From an uncultured Ruminococcus sp. (GTDB taxonomy: Bacteria > Bacillota > Clostridia > Oscillospirales > Ruminococcaceae): 27,011 nucleotides of DNA. Made by a program: the position numbers and the translations under genes. Under the pieces are notes generated by a model, which saw nothing but the letters and a program-made list of their open reading frames with translations, was not told the DNA's origin and made no database searches. Of the stretch, positions 9,201 to 17,602 are shown piece after piece. The DNA is taken from NCBI GenBank assembly GCA_900540005.1, contig UQEM01000016.1, positions 1 through 27,011 of the forward strand, in the 5' to 3' direction. The number at the start of each line of letters is the position of its first letter. Position 1 is the first letter of the stretch.

Positions 9201-10612
9201 TTCTCGGGAATGTGCTTACCGGGATTTACCTTGGTGTTGAAACTGTCAACGACCTGCATATTTTTCAGCTTTACCGCGCCTATCTCTGTAAGACGGTCGG
9301 ACGAAAAGCTGAGTCCCGTGGTTTCAACATCGAAAATAATTATCTCATCATTGATAGTTCGCGTATCAGGCTTTTTGAGGATAAGCTGCCTGTCCATATC
9401 GTTGACAACATAAGCCTCGCAGCCGTAAATCACCTTAAAATTCTTGGGCATATTGTACATACAGTCGGGAAATGCCTGTACGCAGCCGTGGTCTGTAATG
9501 GCAATTGCCTGATGTCCCCATTGAGCCGCCCTGTTGATAATGCTTACCGGATCGGTAACAGCGTCCATTGCCGACATATTCGTATGACAGTGAAGTTCAA
9601 CGCGTTTTTCAGGGTAGTTGTCCATTTTCGGTATTCTCTTTACCTTTATAAGAGAATAGGGCGAAACAACAATGTCATGCGCGTAGGAGTCATAGTCGAT
9701 CTTGCCCGCAACAAGGAGAGTCGTTCCCTTTTTAAGCGAACCGAGGTTCATATCCTCTATCTCCTTTGCAGAGGCAAAGATCTTTACCTTTAAAGAACCG
9801 CTGTAGTCGGTTATATCGAAAGTCGCAACTACCTTTTCGTTGCGCAGTTCCTTCATTTCGCTTGCGAATATATCTCCGACCACAACAAGCTTTTCGCCAA
9901 GTCTCATTACAGCCTCACCGATAGAAACAGGCTTTTCGCGTATCGCCCTGCCCTTTACTATCTCAGCCGAATCAGGGTCAAACTCCTTGTTGAGCGAACC
10001 AATATCCACGGAAGCAGTCGGTGCAGCCGCCTGTCTCTCCTCCGCAAGAAGCTCCTCCCTGCTCTTTTCGGGAACAAGCTGTGCGCTGTAATCCGGCAAT
10101 TCCGCCTCAAGCTTAGTCACCATGTTATCAAAATCGTCCGAAGATACCGAATTGTCTCCGTCAAGCTTTACCGAGAACCTGTGTGAGAACATATTATATA
10201 TGTACTGCGAAAGCTTGCCGCAGAAATCGTTTTTGACAAGCAGGTCAAGTCCGCCGTGAACGATCCTGATGTTCATGACATCATCTGCGAGCCTTACCTC
10301 AGCGTCCTCAAGAAAGCCGTTTACGACAGGAACATCACGCCGCATGAGCTTGATTATCTCGCCGAAATAATTCATCGAATAATCAAACAGATAATGGCAG
10401 TTAAGCCTTATCACATCGACTTTTAAAGCCTCTGAGACAGCCTTTTCAAAACTGAAAATATCGTCAGCAGGAACAAACGCAGGAAAGTCCGCAAAAAAGC
10501 TTATATGTTCGAGATTTTCGGAGTATGTAAGCTTGAATACCTCGCCGCCGCGAACGCTTTCGGGAAGTTCGGCATTGTATTCGCTAAGAAATTCAGCTAA
10601 ATTAATATTCAT
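6290..10612 (-). CDS. polC: PolC, DNA polymerase III alpha subunit (Gram-positive type)
   Basis: Main replicative polymerase of low-GC Gram-positives, with built-in proofreading. The 1440 residues show an OB-fold (about 232-325), the first half of the PHP domain (HCHTNMSAMDA at 341), an inserted DEDDh exonuclease (DVETTG at 428, HNANFD at 509, HHRASDD at 566), and the PHP second half to about 790. The polymerase domain follows, with GSRGSVGSS at 884, a Cys4 zinc site (C912, C915, C937, C940) and catalytic aspartates in PDIDLNFSGEY (D966, D968). It begins 3 bases after ispG. The nearest GGAGGT is 15 bases before the ATG, longer than usual, so initiation may depend on coupling to ispG translation. 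Confidence 0.98.
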   Translation of the reverse strand: MNINLAEFLSEYNAELPESVRGGEVFKLTYSENLEHISFFADFPAFVPADDIFSFEKAVSEALKVDVIRLNCHYLFDYSMNYFGEIIKLMRRDVPVVNGFLEDAEVRLADDVMNIRIVHGGLDLLVKNDFCGKLSQYIYNMFSHRFSVKLDGDNSVSSDDFDNMVTKLEAELPDYSAQLVPEKSREELLAEERQAAAPTASVDIGSLNKEFDPDSAEIVKGRAIREKPVSIGEAVMRLGEKLVVVGDIFASEMKELRNEKVVATFDITDYSGSLKVKIFASAKEIEDMNLGSLKKGTTLLVAGKIDYDSYAHDIVVSPYSLIKVKRIPKMDNYPEKRVELHCHTNMSAMDAVTDPVSIINRAAQWGHQAIAITDHGCVQAFPDCMYNMPKNFKVIYGCEAYVVNDMDRQLILKKPDTRTINDEIIIFDVETTGLSFSSDRLTEIGAVKLKNMQVVDSFNTKVNPGKHIPEKITELTGISDEDVKNAPPEDEAVRMFMEFCGEYPVLAAHNANFDTTFINEVCKRHDINFDYNWLDTLILCQAMLPEMGRHKLNLVAKNLKLGKFDHHRASDDAFMLAKIYMELIGRLVSDKGLKKLEEINYKAGEIDVKKLKSYHQIILVRNQAGLKNLYRLVSYSNLRYFYKKPLIPKSVLLEHREGLIFGSACEAGELFQAMVNKAPEETIERLAKFYDYLEIQPIANNEFMVREGTAENDEELREYNRRIVRLGDKLGIPVCATCDVHFLDPKDAVYRKIILTSMGFKDAENQAPLYLRTTEEMLAQFEYLGAEKAKEVVITNTNNIADQIEVVRPIPKGTFTPTIDGAEEELTKITNERAREIYGDPLPEIVEKRLNRELSSIIKHGFSVLYIIAQKLVWNSVENGYLVGSRGSVGSSFVASMAGISEVNPLPPHYICPKCKHSEFLLDGVYGSGFDLPQKNCPDCGTDMLRDGHDIPFETFLGFDGDKAPDIDLNFSGEYQSRAHRYTEQLFGKSNVFKAGTISAVADKTAYGYVKKYCEDNGITLNNAEMNRLAIGCTGIKRTTGQHPGGMVVVPSDYDVYDFTPVQHPADSADSEVITTHFDFNSLHDTILKLDELGHVVPTLYKHLEDLTGMKIKDVPTSDPDVIRMCTNCDVLGVTPQEIYCKTGSLGIPEMGTGFTIQMLLDAKPTKFSDFLQISGLSHGTDVWLGNAKDLIENGTCTISEVIGTRDSIMTYLLYKNVEPKMAFQIMEWTRKGKAPKQFTPEIIQMLLDHNVPQWYIDSCLKIKYMFPKAHAAAYVIAAIKLGWFKLHKPLEYYATYFSVRGEDFDAELAIKGKGAVRARIDELQALGNDKSKKESDLYDILLITNEMLSRGYEFLPIELTKSHAVDYLVEDGKLRIPFSAMSGVGANASWGIYEAAQKGGFISIEEFQEMSGASKTTIDMLKSIGAFGELPDSAQLSLF

Positions 10613-10615
10613 GTA

Positions 10616-11653
10616 TTAAAGTCTGTCCACCTCCGCCAAAAGCTCGGGAACAATGTCCTCCTCCCTGATTTTACGCTGTGTTCCGTCTTTTCGGAAAATA
10701 ATTGCACAGCCGTCTCCGCCTGCAATTCCCACGTCAGCCTCTCGTGCTTCGCCGGGGCCGTTTACGATACAGCCCATGACCGCGACCGTGATATTCTTGT
10801 CAAGGTCTTTTACAGCCTCCTCGACCTTTTTAGCCGTACCAATGAGGTCTATTCTCGTTCTGCCGCAGGTCGGGCAGGAAACAAGCTTTACTCCACCGCG
10901 TTTTCCGATACAGCGGAGAATGTCCTTAGCCGCCTCGATCTCCCTGACAGGATCGTCGGTAAGGGAAACTCGTATCGTCTCGCCGATACCGTCACATAAA
11001 AGCGAACCGATACCGACCGCGGACTTGATGAGTCCCATTCGCTCTGTACCCGCTTCTGTAACTCCGAGATGGAGCGGATAATTGCACTTCTGAGCCGCAA
11101 GGCGATAGCAGGCTATCATTTTCTGCACGTCAGAGGACTTGATAGATATTACGATATCGTCAAAGTCAAAATGTTCAAGCATAGCCGCATGGGTCATTGC
11201 ACTCTCGACAAGGGCTTCGGGAGTCGGAGAGCCGTATTTTGCAAGTATCTCCTTTTCGAGAGAACCCGAGTTCACGCCTATTCTGATAGGAAGATTTCTC
11301 GCTCTGCAAGCGTCAACGACCTTTTTTACCCTGTCCATGCCGCCGATATTTCCGGGATTTATGCGTATCTTGTCAACTCCTGCCGCCGCCGATTCTATTG
11401 CAAGGCGATAGTCAAAGTGGATATCCGCAACAAGCGGTATCTTTACAGCCTCCTTAATTGCCGGAATAAGCTTTACAGCTGACATATTCGGAATCGCGGC
11501 ACGGATGATTTCACAGCCTGCCTTTTCAAGCTCGACCGCCTGTCTCACGCTGCCTTCTATATCGTCAGAACGGGCATTGAGCATAGACTGAATATATATG
11601 TGCTCGCCGTTCAGGACGCAATCCCCCACCCTTACGGGTTTAACGTTTCTCAT
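10616..11653 (-). CDS. ispG: IspG (GcpE), HMBPP synthase
   Basis: [4Fe-4S] enzyme of the MEP isoprenoid pathway that reduces MEcPP to HMBPP. The cluster cysteines are visible in SCPTCGRTRID and in VMGCIVNGPGEA, followed by the DVGIAGGDG motif. The frame extends 19 codons further upstream, but AGGAG lies 7 bases before the ATG at 11653, giving 345 residues and the usual N terminus MRNVKPVRVGD. It sits between rseP and polC, where proS often lies in bacilli. dxr of the same pathway is two genes upstream. Confidence 0.96.
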   Translation of the reverse strand: MRNVKPVRVGDCVLNGEHIYIQSMLNARSDDIEGSVRQAVELEKAGCEIIRAAIPNMSAVKLIPAIKEAVKIPLVADIHFDYRLAIESAAAGVDKIRINPGNIGGMDRVKKVVDACRARNLPIRIGVNSGSLEKEILAKYGSPTPEALVESAMTHAAMLEHFDFDDIVISIKSSDVQKMIACYRLAAQKCNYPLHLGVTEAGTERMGLIKSAVGIGSLLCDGIGETIRVSLTDDPVREIEAAKDILRCIGKRGGVKLVSCPTCGRTRIDLIGTAKKVEEAVKDLDKNITVAVMGCIVNGPGEAREADVGIAGGDGCAIIFRKDGTQRKIREEDIVPELLAEVDRL

Positions 11654-11666
11654 ATCAAATCTCCTC

Positions 11667-12743
11667 TCAGCCGCCCGTAACAAGGCGCACAATATCGTTG
11701 TATGTTGCAAATATCATTATTCCGAAAAGCAGGACCATTCCCGCAAGGTGTACATAGCCCTCATGCTCGGGCTTTACGGGCTTTCTGCGCACAAACTCAA
11801 TGAGACAGAAAAGCAGTCGCCCTCCGTCAAGTCCCGGGATCGGCAACAGATTCATTATTCCTATGTTAATAGTGATAAGCGCGGTCATATACGCAATGCT
11901 CGAAATCGTATCGAGAAGTCCCTTGCTCTGTGCGGTAGTCTCGCTTATTGCCGAAACTACGCCTACAGGGCCTGAAACATCGTCCTTGCTGACTTCACCG
12001 CTTACAAGCTGTTTCAGGGAGAGTCCTACTATATGGCTCATGGACATGAAAATATCGCCCGAGCCTTTTATCACTGTCAGCGGATTCTTTTTATTGTATA
12101 CGAGTCCGAAGTCGTAAACTCCGCCGCTGTCTGTACCTTCGACTTCCTTGTAGTAGTTGTCGTGAAATCTTACATCCGGAAGTTCGACCTTTTCACCGTC
12201 ACGCACAACAACGAGGTCAAAGGTATCCTTGCCCGAGGCAAGCAGAAAGTTTATATCAAGGTTGCTGTACACACGGGTTCCGTCCATTCTGATGATCTTA
12301 TCCTGTTTGCGAAGTCCCGTATTGTAGCTCTCGGCGTAGTAAGTTGCCGTTCCGTCGTCATTTCTTACTCCGACAAATCCGCTTACCGTATTGGTCGGAA
12401 CACCACTGAGCGTACAAATGAGAATTGCGATCATTATGAATCCCAGAACAAAGTTGTTGAAAGCTCCGGCTGCGAGAACAATAACGCGCTTCCAAAGCTT
12501 TGCCTTACGGAAATTTCGCGGATCATCGCTCTCGATATCCTCCTCCATTGCACAGTATCCGCCTACTGGCAGCAGACGCAGCGAATAGGCGGTTTCGCCC
12601 TTTTTCTTCTGCAAAAGCTTAGGGCCCATACCGACTGAGAACTCGATCACCTTGATCCCGCTGAGCTTGGCACAGATAAAGTGCCCGAACTCGTGGACTG
12701 TAACTATAATGCCGAAAATGATTATCGCAACAATGATACCCAT
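11667..12743 (-). CDS. rseP: RseP-family site-2 membrane metalloprotease
   Basis: Intramembrane zinc protease (M50B; also called RasP or YluC) that cleaves anti-sigma factors and leftover signal peptides within the membrane. The first transmembrane segment holds the HEFGH zinc motif (H17, E18, H21). A PDZ domain lies around residues 115-190, and the second active-site motif is in NLLPIPGLDGGRLLF, with LDG supplying the third zinc ligand. The 358-residue length is normal. Its place after dxr and cdsA is the standard Firmicute order. Confidence 0.95.
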   Translation of the reverse strand: MGIIVAIIIFGIIVTVHEFGHFICAKLSGIKVIEFSVGMGPKLLQKKKGETAYSLRLLPVGGYCAMEEDIESDDPRNFRKAKLWKRVIVLAAGAFNNFVLGFIMIAILICTLSGVPTNTVSGFVGVRNDDGTATYYAESYNTGLRKQDKIIRMDGTRVYSNLDINFLLASGKDTFDLVVVRDGEKVELPDVRFHDNYYKEVEGTDSGGVYDFGLVYNKKNPLTVIKGSGDIFMSMSHIVGLSLKQLVSGEVSKDDVSGPVGVVSAISETTAQSKGLLDTISSIAYMTALITINIGIMNLLPIPGLDGGRLLFCLIEFVRRKPVKPEHEGYVHLAGMVLLFGIMIFATYNDIVRLVTGG

Positions 12744-12758
12744 GCAAAATATCCTTTC

Positions 12759-13913
12759 TTAGCCAAGAGCTGCAATGCGCTCTCTTACAAAATCACGCGC
12801 AGCTTTGTCAGCGCGCATAACGTCCTCGTAGCAGGTGATTTCGGACTGACCGAAGTTTTCGAGCACAGAGGAAACTATTTCGCCGATCTGAATGAAGCTT
12901 ATCTCGTCATTGAGGAACGCCCTGACAGCCTCCTCGTTTGCCGAATTTACAAGGCAGGGATACGCTCCGCCGCGTGTTATCGCCTCGATAGCCGCCGAGA
13001 GGCACTTGAACGTCTCGAAATCAGGCTTGTCAAAGGTAAGTTTTCCATAGTCCGTGAGCGAAAGCCTTCCCGTTGGGCAGGGCTTTCTGTCTGGGAAAAG
13101 CAGCGCGTACTGGATCGGTATTTTCATATCCGGCACACCAAGCTGTGCGATCACCGAGTAGTCATCGTACTCGACTGCCGAGTGGATAACACTCTGCCTG
13201 TGGACAACGATCTCGATCTGCTCGGGAGTAAGATCAAAAAGCCACTTCGCCTCGATAAATTCAAGACCCTTATTCATAAGTGTCGCAGAATCAATGGTTA
13301 TCTTGCTGCCCATATCCCAGTTGGGATGTCTGAGCGCCTGCTCCTTGGTGACGCTGCGCAGTTCATCGTAAGTCTTACCGAAGAACGGGCCGCCTGATGC
13401 CGTGAGTATTATCTTGCTGAGCTGTTCACGCTTATTTCCCTGTAAACACTGGAATATCGCGGAATGTTCACTGTCAACAGGATATATCTTAACGCCCTTT
13501 TCAGCCGCACGGGACATTACAAGTTCGCCGCCTGCAACAAGAGTTTCCTTGTTTGCAAGAGCGATATCCCTTCCTGCTTCGATCGCGGTAAGCGTCGGAA
13601 GAAGTCCGACCATGCCGACAACGCTGTTGAGGACAATATCGGTCTCCTGCATAGCGGCAATCTCGCAGAGTCCGTCCATTCCGCACAATACCTTTATATC
13701 CGTGTCCGCGAGACGCTCTCTTAGCTGCGCGTACTTATCCTCGCTGTATATGCAAACAACCTTCGGCGAGAATTTTCTTGCCTGCGCCTCAAGCAGATCA
13801 ATGCTGCTGTGAGCCGCAAGAGCCGTCACCTTCAATCCGTGTTTCTCGCAGACCTCAAGCGACTGCGTTCCGATCGAACCTGTTGAGCCGAGGATCGACA
13901 CCGTTTTATTCAT
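12759..13913 (-). CDS. dxr: Dxr (IspC), DXP reductoisomerase
   Basis: Converts 1-deoxy-D-xylulose 5-phosphate to MEP with NADPH, the first committed isoprenoid step. The NADPH loop GSTGSIG is at the N terminus, followed by ALANKETLVAGG and the metal and substrate motif DSEHSAIFQCLQG. HPNWDMGSKITIDSATLMNKG is also diagnostic. I chose the ATG at 13913 (384 residues) because GAGG lies 7 bases upstream; the GTG at 13931 would include the ribosome binding site in the protein. A gap of about 125 bases separates it from cdsA. Confidence 0.97.
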   Translation of the reverse strand: MNKTVSILGSTGSIGTQSLEVCEKHGLKVTALAAHSSIDLLEAQARKFSPKVVCIYSEDKYAQLRERLADTDIKVLCGMDGLCEIAAMQETDIVLNSVVGMVGLLPTLTAIEAGRDIALANKETLVAGGELVMSRAAEKGVKIYPVDSEHSAIFQCLQGNKREQLSKIILTASGGPFFGKTYDELRSVTKEQALRHPNWDMGSKITIDSATLMNKGLEFIEAKWLFDLTPEQIEIVVHRQSVIHSAVEYDDYSVIAQLGVPDMKIPIQYALLFPDRKPCPTGRLSLTDYGKLTFDKPDFETFKCLSAAIEAITRGGAYPCLVNSANEEAVRAFLNDEISFIQIGEIVSSVLENFGQSEITCYEDVMRADKAARDFVRERIAALG

Positions 13914-14039
13914 TGTAATTCCTCTTTTCACGGAAATTGCTTTCCGTTTGATAATATGATAAAGTTCACTATAAAATGCGAAAGGGACTATCCGCGTGAA
14001 CGTTTAGTCTCCTTAGCATCAGTATTAAGGCAATTCTGC

Positions 14040-14915
14040 CTAAAGCATGGTCGTTCCCTTGATAAGGCAGACCATGATATAGAAAGTAGGCAGAACGAAA
14101 AGAACGCTGTCAAAGCGATCCATAAGTCCACCGTGACCGGGCATGATCTTTCCGTAGTCCTTGAAACCTATCTGGCGCTTTACCATTGAAGCCGAAAGAT
14201 CGCCGACAGTTCCGATAACGCCGCAAACTGCTCCGATAGCAAAGTCAAGAGCCGCCGTAAGAAGCTTGAATTCGCCGTTATATATTGAAAATGCAGCCGC
14301 GAAAACAATGCCTGTGGTAACAATACCGCCGACAAATCCCTCAATAGTTTTCTTCGGACTTATTTCGGGGCAAAGCTTGTGTTTACCAAAAGCAACTCCC
14401 GTAAAGTAAGCGCCCGTATCAGCTATCCACGCGCCGCAGAGACCCATAATAAGGTAAAACAGACCGTCCTTGTGCGACATTCTGTCAATGCGGACAATAA
14501 CGCTCATTGCCTGCGGTACGAGGAGCATAACTGCAAGCGCAAAAAACACCTGTTCATAGCGTATCTCCTTGTGCTTGGCAAGCCACGTTACAAAAATCAC
14601 AAAAGCCGCTGCCAGAACGCACATGAACGCATAGAGGGTCACTCTGCCGTCGATCATCGAATAATCCGCGCCTCCGATAATTCCGTCAGGAAGATAGTGA
14701 AAGCCGCTGTAAATAAACGGCATGGCAATTCCGCAAAGCTCCGCCGCAATGAGTATGGGCAGGCATTTTTCCAGTTTGACTGCACGCAGCAGTTCAAAGA
14801 GCATTATCGCTATCATGACTGCAACGGCTATCGGCAGAACTATTGTATTATGAAAAAACAGTACCGCCGCGAGTATCACTACTCCGACCGCGCCCGAAAT
14901 TATACGAGTAAGCAT
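14040..14915 (-). CDS. cdsA: CdsA, phosphatidate cytidylyltransferase
   Basis: Integral membrane enzyme making CDP-diacylglycerol from CTP and phosphatidate, the branch point of phospholipid synthesis. The 291 residues contain several hydrophobic spans. The CDP-DAG synthase signature is in the C-terminal KDYGKIMPGHGGLMDRFDS. The upstream GDLSASMVKRQIG block is also typical. Its ATG shares one base with the uppS stop (TAATG), with GGAGGTG just upstream inside uppS, so the two are translated together. Confidence 0.96.
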   Translation of the reverse strand: MLTRIISGAVGVVILAAVLFFHNTIVLPIAVAVMIAIMLFELLRAVKLEKCLPILIAAELCGIAMPFIYSGFHYLPDGIIGGADYSMIDGRVTLYAFMCVLAAAFVIFVTWLAKHKEIRYEQVFFALAVMLLVPQAMSVIVRIDRMSHKDGLFYLIMGLCGAWIADTGAYFTGVAFGKHKLCPEISPKKTIEGFVGGIVTTGIVFAAAFSIYNGEFKLLTAALDFAIGAVCGVIGTVGDLSASMVKRQIGFKDYGKIMPGHGGLMDRFDSVLFVLPTFYIMVCLIKGTTML

Positions 14916-15658
14916 TATACACCTCCGAAACGGCGCTGGCGTCTGCCGAATTCAATGAGAGCCTTGTCAAGTTCATTAGGTGTGAAATCAGGCCACAGAA
15001 TGTCCGTAAAGTAGTATTCGGCATAAGCGCACTGCCAGATGAGATAGTTTGAAAGGCGCATTTCGCCGCTCGGACGTATCACGAGGTCAACGTCGGGGAT
15101 ACCCTTTGTGTAAAGCTCATTCGCAACGGACTGCTCATTTATATCCTCGGGACGTATCTCGCCGTTTACAGCCTTTTGTGCGAGGATTCTTGCCGCGTGT
15201 GCAAGTTCATCCCGTCCGCCGTAATTAACAGCCATCATGAGCGTCATTTCGGTATAGTGAGCCGTGTCCTCCTCAAGCTTTATCATCTTTTGCTGCAAAT
15301 CCTCGTCAAACGCCGATTTATCGCCGAGAAATATCATTCTCGTGTTCTCGCTGAGAAAGTTTCTTACGTCAACAATATAATCGCGGAAAAGCTCCATTAT
15401 TGTGTTGACCTCGTCAGCAGGACGCTGCCAGTTCTCTGTTGAGAAAGCATAGAACGAGATGTTCTTCAGCCCGATATCCTTGCAGTAGCGAACTATCTTC
15501 TTGAAATTCTTCGCACCCTCGCGGTGTCCGAACGAACGGGGCAGACCGCGTTTTTTCGCCCATCTGCCGTTTCCGTCCATAATAAAGCCAACGTGCTCAG
15601 GCAAAACCTCGGGCAGTTTAAGCTCTGTTTCTGTTCCTTTTTTACCAAATAAAGCCAT
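14915..15658 (-). CDS. uppS: UppS, undecaprenyl diphosphate synthase
   Basis: cis-Prenyltransferase that extends farnesyl diphosphate to C55 undecaprenyl diphosphate, the lipid carrier for peptidoglycan and other wall polymers. The catalytic Asp28 is in FIMDGNGRWAKKRG, followed by GHREGAKN, FYAFSTENWQRP, and the C-terminal DLVIRPSGEMRLSNYLIWQ. The 247-residue length is standard. It lies 10 bases after frr and overlaps cdsA by one base, so it joins isoprenoid supply (dxr, ispG) to envelope lipid synthesis. Confidence 0.97.
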   Translation of the reverse strand: MALFGKKGTETELKLPEVLPEHVGFIMDGNGRWAKKRGLPRSFGHREGAKNFKKIVRYCKDIGLKNISFYAFSTENWQRPADEVNTIMELFRDYIVDVRNFLSENTRMIFLGDKSAFDEDLQQKMIKLEEDTAHYTEMTLMMAVNYGGRDELAHAARILAQKAVNGEIRPEDINEQSVANELYTKGIPDVDLVIRPSGEMRLSNYLIWQCAYAEYYFTDILWPDFTPNELDKALIEFGRRQRRFGGV

Positions 15659-15668
15659 ATTTCACCGA

Positions 15669-16223
15669 TCAGACCGTCATGATCTCTTTTTCCTTGTCAG
15701 CAACAAGCTTATCAACGTCAGTGCAGAAATCGTCTGTAAGCTTCTGCACCTTCTTCTCGCACTCTTTGAGGTCGTCCTCTGTGATCTCTGCGTTCTTCTT
15801 CTTAGCTTTGAGCTTATCCATAGCGTCACGTCTTGCATTACGGATAGTTACCTTACATTCTTCACCGTACTTCTTGATGTCCTTGCAGAGTTCCTTACGT
15901 CTGTCCTCTGTAAGCTGAGGAAAAGCGAGGCGGATAACGTTTCCGTCATTTGTAGGGTTGATACCGATATCGGAAGCAAGGATAGCCTTCTCGATAAGCT
16001 TGAGAGTAGTCTTGTCCCAAGGCTGAATAACGAGGATTCTTGCCTCGGAAACCGAAACGGCAGCCATCTGGTTTACAGGTGTGGGAGAGCCGTAGTAGTC
16101 AACAAGAACCTTGTCGAGAACTGCGGGGTTTGCTCTGCCGGCACGGATAGAAGCAAACTCGTTGCTGAGAGCATTAATGCTCTTGTTCATTTTTTCCTTA
16201 GCGATATTGATCTGTTCTTTCAT
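15669..16223 (-). CDS. frr: Frr, ribosome recycling factor
   Basis: Splits post-termination ribosomes together with EF-G. The 184-residue length and the conserved FASIRAGRANPAVLDKV near the N terminus are diagnostic. YYGSPTPVNQMA and RKELCKDIKKYGEECKVTIRNARRDA further down are also typical of the three-helix-bundle protein. AAAGGA lies about 10 bases before the ATG. It follows pyrH by 60 bases, the almost universal bacterial order. Confidence 0.98.
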   Translation of the reverse strand: MKEQINIAKEKMNKSINALSNEFASIRAGRANPAVLDKVLVDYYGSPTPVNQMAAVSVSEARILVIQPWDKTTLKLIEKAILASDIGINPTNDGNVIRLAFPQLTEDRRKELCKDIKKYGEECKVTIRNARRDAMDKLKAKKKNAEITEDDLKECEKKVQKLTDDFCTDVDKLVADKEKEIMTV

Positions 16224-16283
16224 AAGTAAATAGTCCTTTCGGTTAATGTAATTATAGCAATCTGTCTGTGCAGCAGATACTTA

Positions 16284-16994
16284 TTATTCTTCGTAAACGA
16301 GAGTTCCGACATCTCCGCCCATAACTGCATCATAGATATTATCGGGACGGGAAAGGTCAAATACGAGCATCTTCATCTTGTTGTCGCGGCACATAGCGGC
16401 AGCAGTACTGTCCATAACGCCGAGATCTTCGCCGATGACCTGACTGAATGAGAGATTGCTGTACTTCTTTGCATCAGGATACTTATGGGGATCCTTGTCG
16501 TAAACGCCGTCAACAAGAGTTGCTTTGAGAAGCACATCTGCCTCGATCTCAACAGCTCTGAGTGAAGCCGCAGTATCGGTCGAGAAGAAGGGATTTCCTG
16601 TTCCACAGCCGAAAATAACGACTCTGCCCTTTTCAAGGTGTCTTACTGCTCTGTTGCGGATATACGGCTCTGCGACCTGCTGCATTGTGATAGCAGTCTG
16701 AACTCTTACATCACAGCCGAGCGATTCGAGCACGTCAGCAAGTGCAAGCGAATTCATTGCAGTAGCAAGCATACCGATGTGATCGGCACGGGTCCTGTCC
16801 ATTGCTCCGCTTGATCTGCCTCTCCAGAAGTTTCCTCCGCCGACAACGATCCCTACCTCAACGCCTGCATCGACACACTTCTTGATAGCCTTGCAGATCT
16901 CGGGGATAACCTCATAGTCAAGACCTGTCTTTTTTTCGCCCGCGAGAGCCTCGCCGCTTACTTTAAGAAGAATACGTTTATATTTTGTTTCCAT
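16284..16994 (-). CDS. pyrH: PyrH, UMP kinase
   Basis: Bacterial hexameric uridylate kinase of the amino-acid-kinase fold, converting UMP to UDP and usually regulated by GTP and UTP. Visible motifs are [11 protein letters not shown] at the start, [26 protein letters not shown] and [15 protein letters not shown] four codons upstream would extend the frame but lies within the ribosome binding site (GAGG, 6 bases before the ATG), so the start is placed at 16994, giving 236 residues. First gene of the block that runs to polC; tsf, which often precedes it, is not adjacent here. Confidence 0.97.
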   Translation of the reverse strand: METKYKRILLKVSGEALAGEKKTGLDYEVIPEICKAIKKCVDAGVEVGIVVGGGNFWRGRSSGAMDRTRADHIGMLATAMNSLALADVLESLGCDVRVQTAITMQQVAEPYIRNRAVRHLEKGRVVIFGCGTGNPFFSTDTAASLRAVEIEADVLLKATLVDGVYDKDPHKYPDAKKYSNLSFSQVIGEDLGVMDSTAAAMCRDNKMKMLVFDLSRPDNIYDAVMGGDVGTLVYEE

Positions 16995-17025
16995 AGAGCA
17001 CCTCACAAAAATTTATCTATAGTAT

Positions 17026-17054
17026 ATTTTACACTAAAACCGCCGATATGTAAA
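17026..17054 (-). promoter_or_regulatory. Promoter of the pyrH-polC block
   Basis: The minus strand has TTTACA (17054-17049), a 17-base spacer, and TAAAAT (17031-17026); each hexamer is one base from consensus. It lies about 32 bases upstream of the pyrH start. A 7-base inverted repeat (TTGAATT at 17064-17070 and AATTCAA at 17081-17087) lies just upstream of the -35 and could be an operator, though chance is possible in AT-rich DNA. The rest of the gap from 16995 to 17296 holds only AT-rich sequence and the divergent tRNA promoter. Confidence 0.65.
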
Positions 17055-17211
17055 GTACATTTTTTGAATTCACAAGAAAAAATTCAATATTTTCTATTTT
17101 TTACTTATAAATAAATGCGGCTCATCATATTATATATCAGAAAAACACTCTCTTCGTCAGGCTGCACAAAATTGTTGAAAATTTATCGTTGCATTTTCTT
17201 TTGAAATTTCC

Positions 17212-17240
17212 TTGACATTTCCCTGAACCCGTGCTATAAT
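17212..17240 (+). promoter_or_regulatory. Consensus promoter of the tRNA-Ser pair
   Basis: Perfect sigma-A consensus: TTGACA at 17212-17217, a 17-base spacer, and TATAAT at 17235-17240. The first tRNA begins about 50 bases after the expected start site, leaving a short 5' leader for processing. No competing promoter is seen between the two tRNA genes. Confidence 0.92.
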
Positions 17241-17296
17241 ATAAAAGCTGATTCAAGAGCACACAACATAAAGCTCTATGAGTCATATAGTTTAGT

Positions 17297-17385
17297 GGAG
17301 AGGTATCGAAGCGGTCATAACGAGGCGGTCTTGAAAACCGTTTGACTTAACGGTCACGTGGGTTCGAATCCCACCCTCTCCGCCA
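17297..17385 (+). tRNA. tRNA-Ser(UGA)
   Basis: Acceptor arms GGAGAGG (17297-17303) and CCTCTCC (17375-17381) pair fully, followed by the discriminator G and an encoded CCA. The anticodon TGA is at 17332-17334 in the loop CTTGAAA. A long variable arm (about 17340-17355) and the T loop GGTTCGAATCC confirm a class II serine tRNA. It reads UCA and related UCN codons. Confidence 0.96.
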
Positions 17386-17428
17386 ATTTAATTTAATGAG
17401 TAAGTGTTTAAACTCTTGCTCGTCGTTT

Positions 17429-17518
17429 GCGGATTTACCCAAGTGGTGAAGGGGCTCCCCTGCTAAGGGAGTAGGTCGGGAAACCGGCGCGAGAGTTCAA
17501 ATCTCTCAATCCGCGCCA
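17429..17518 (+). tRNA. tRNA-Ser(GCU)
   Basis: Acceptor GCGGATT pairs with AATCCGC (17508-17514), followed by the discriminator G and an encoded CCA. The anticodon GCT is at 17462-17464 within the CTGCTAA loop, flanked by CTCCC and GGGAG. The long variable arm GTCGGGAAACCGGC marks it as class II. It reads AGU and AGC. It follows tRNA-Ser(UGA) by 43 bases and is probably transcribed with it. Confidence 0.96.
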
Positions 17519-17540
17519 TGGCAGTCATCGCTGCCGAGCT

Positions 17541-17569
17541 ACGGATGAAGATTTCTTCATCCGTTTTTT
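17541..17569 (+). terminator. Intrinsic terminator of the tRNA-Ser pair
   Basis: A perfect 10-base-pair stem, ACGGATGAAG (17541-17550) with CTTCATCCGT (17555-17564), a 4-base loop, then a T run to 17569. plsY starts only 34 bases later with no obvious promoter in between. Confidence 0.9.
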
Positions 17570-17602
17570 GTGTACAGAAATGATTACAGTGGGGGGAATA
17601 TT

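Noticed and set aside
8033..9793. Two long plus-strand open frames opposite polC (about 290 residues each)
   Set aside because: They are shadows of the strongly supported polC gene, have no family resemblance and no ribosome binding sites.
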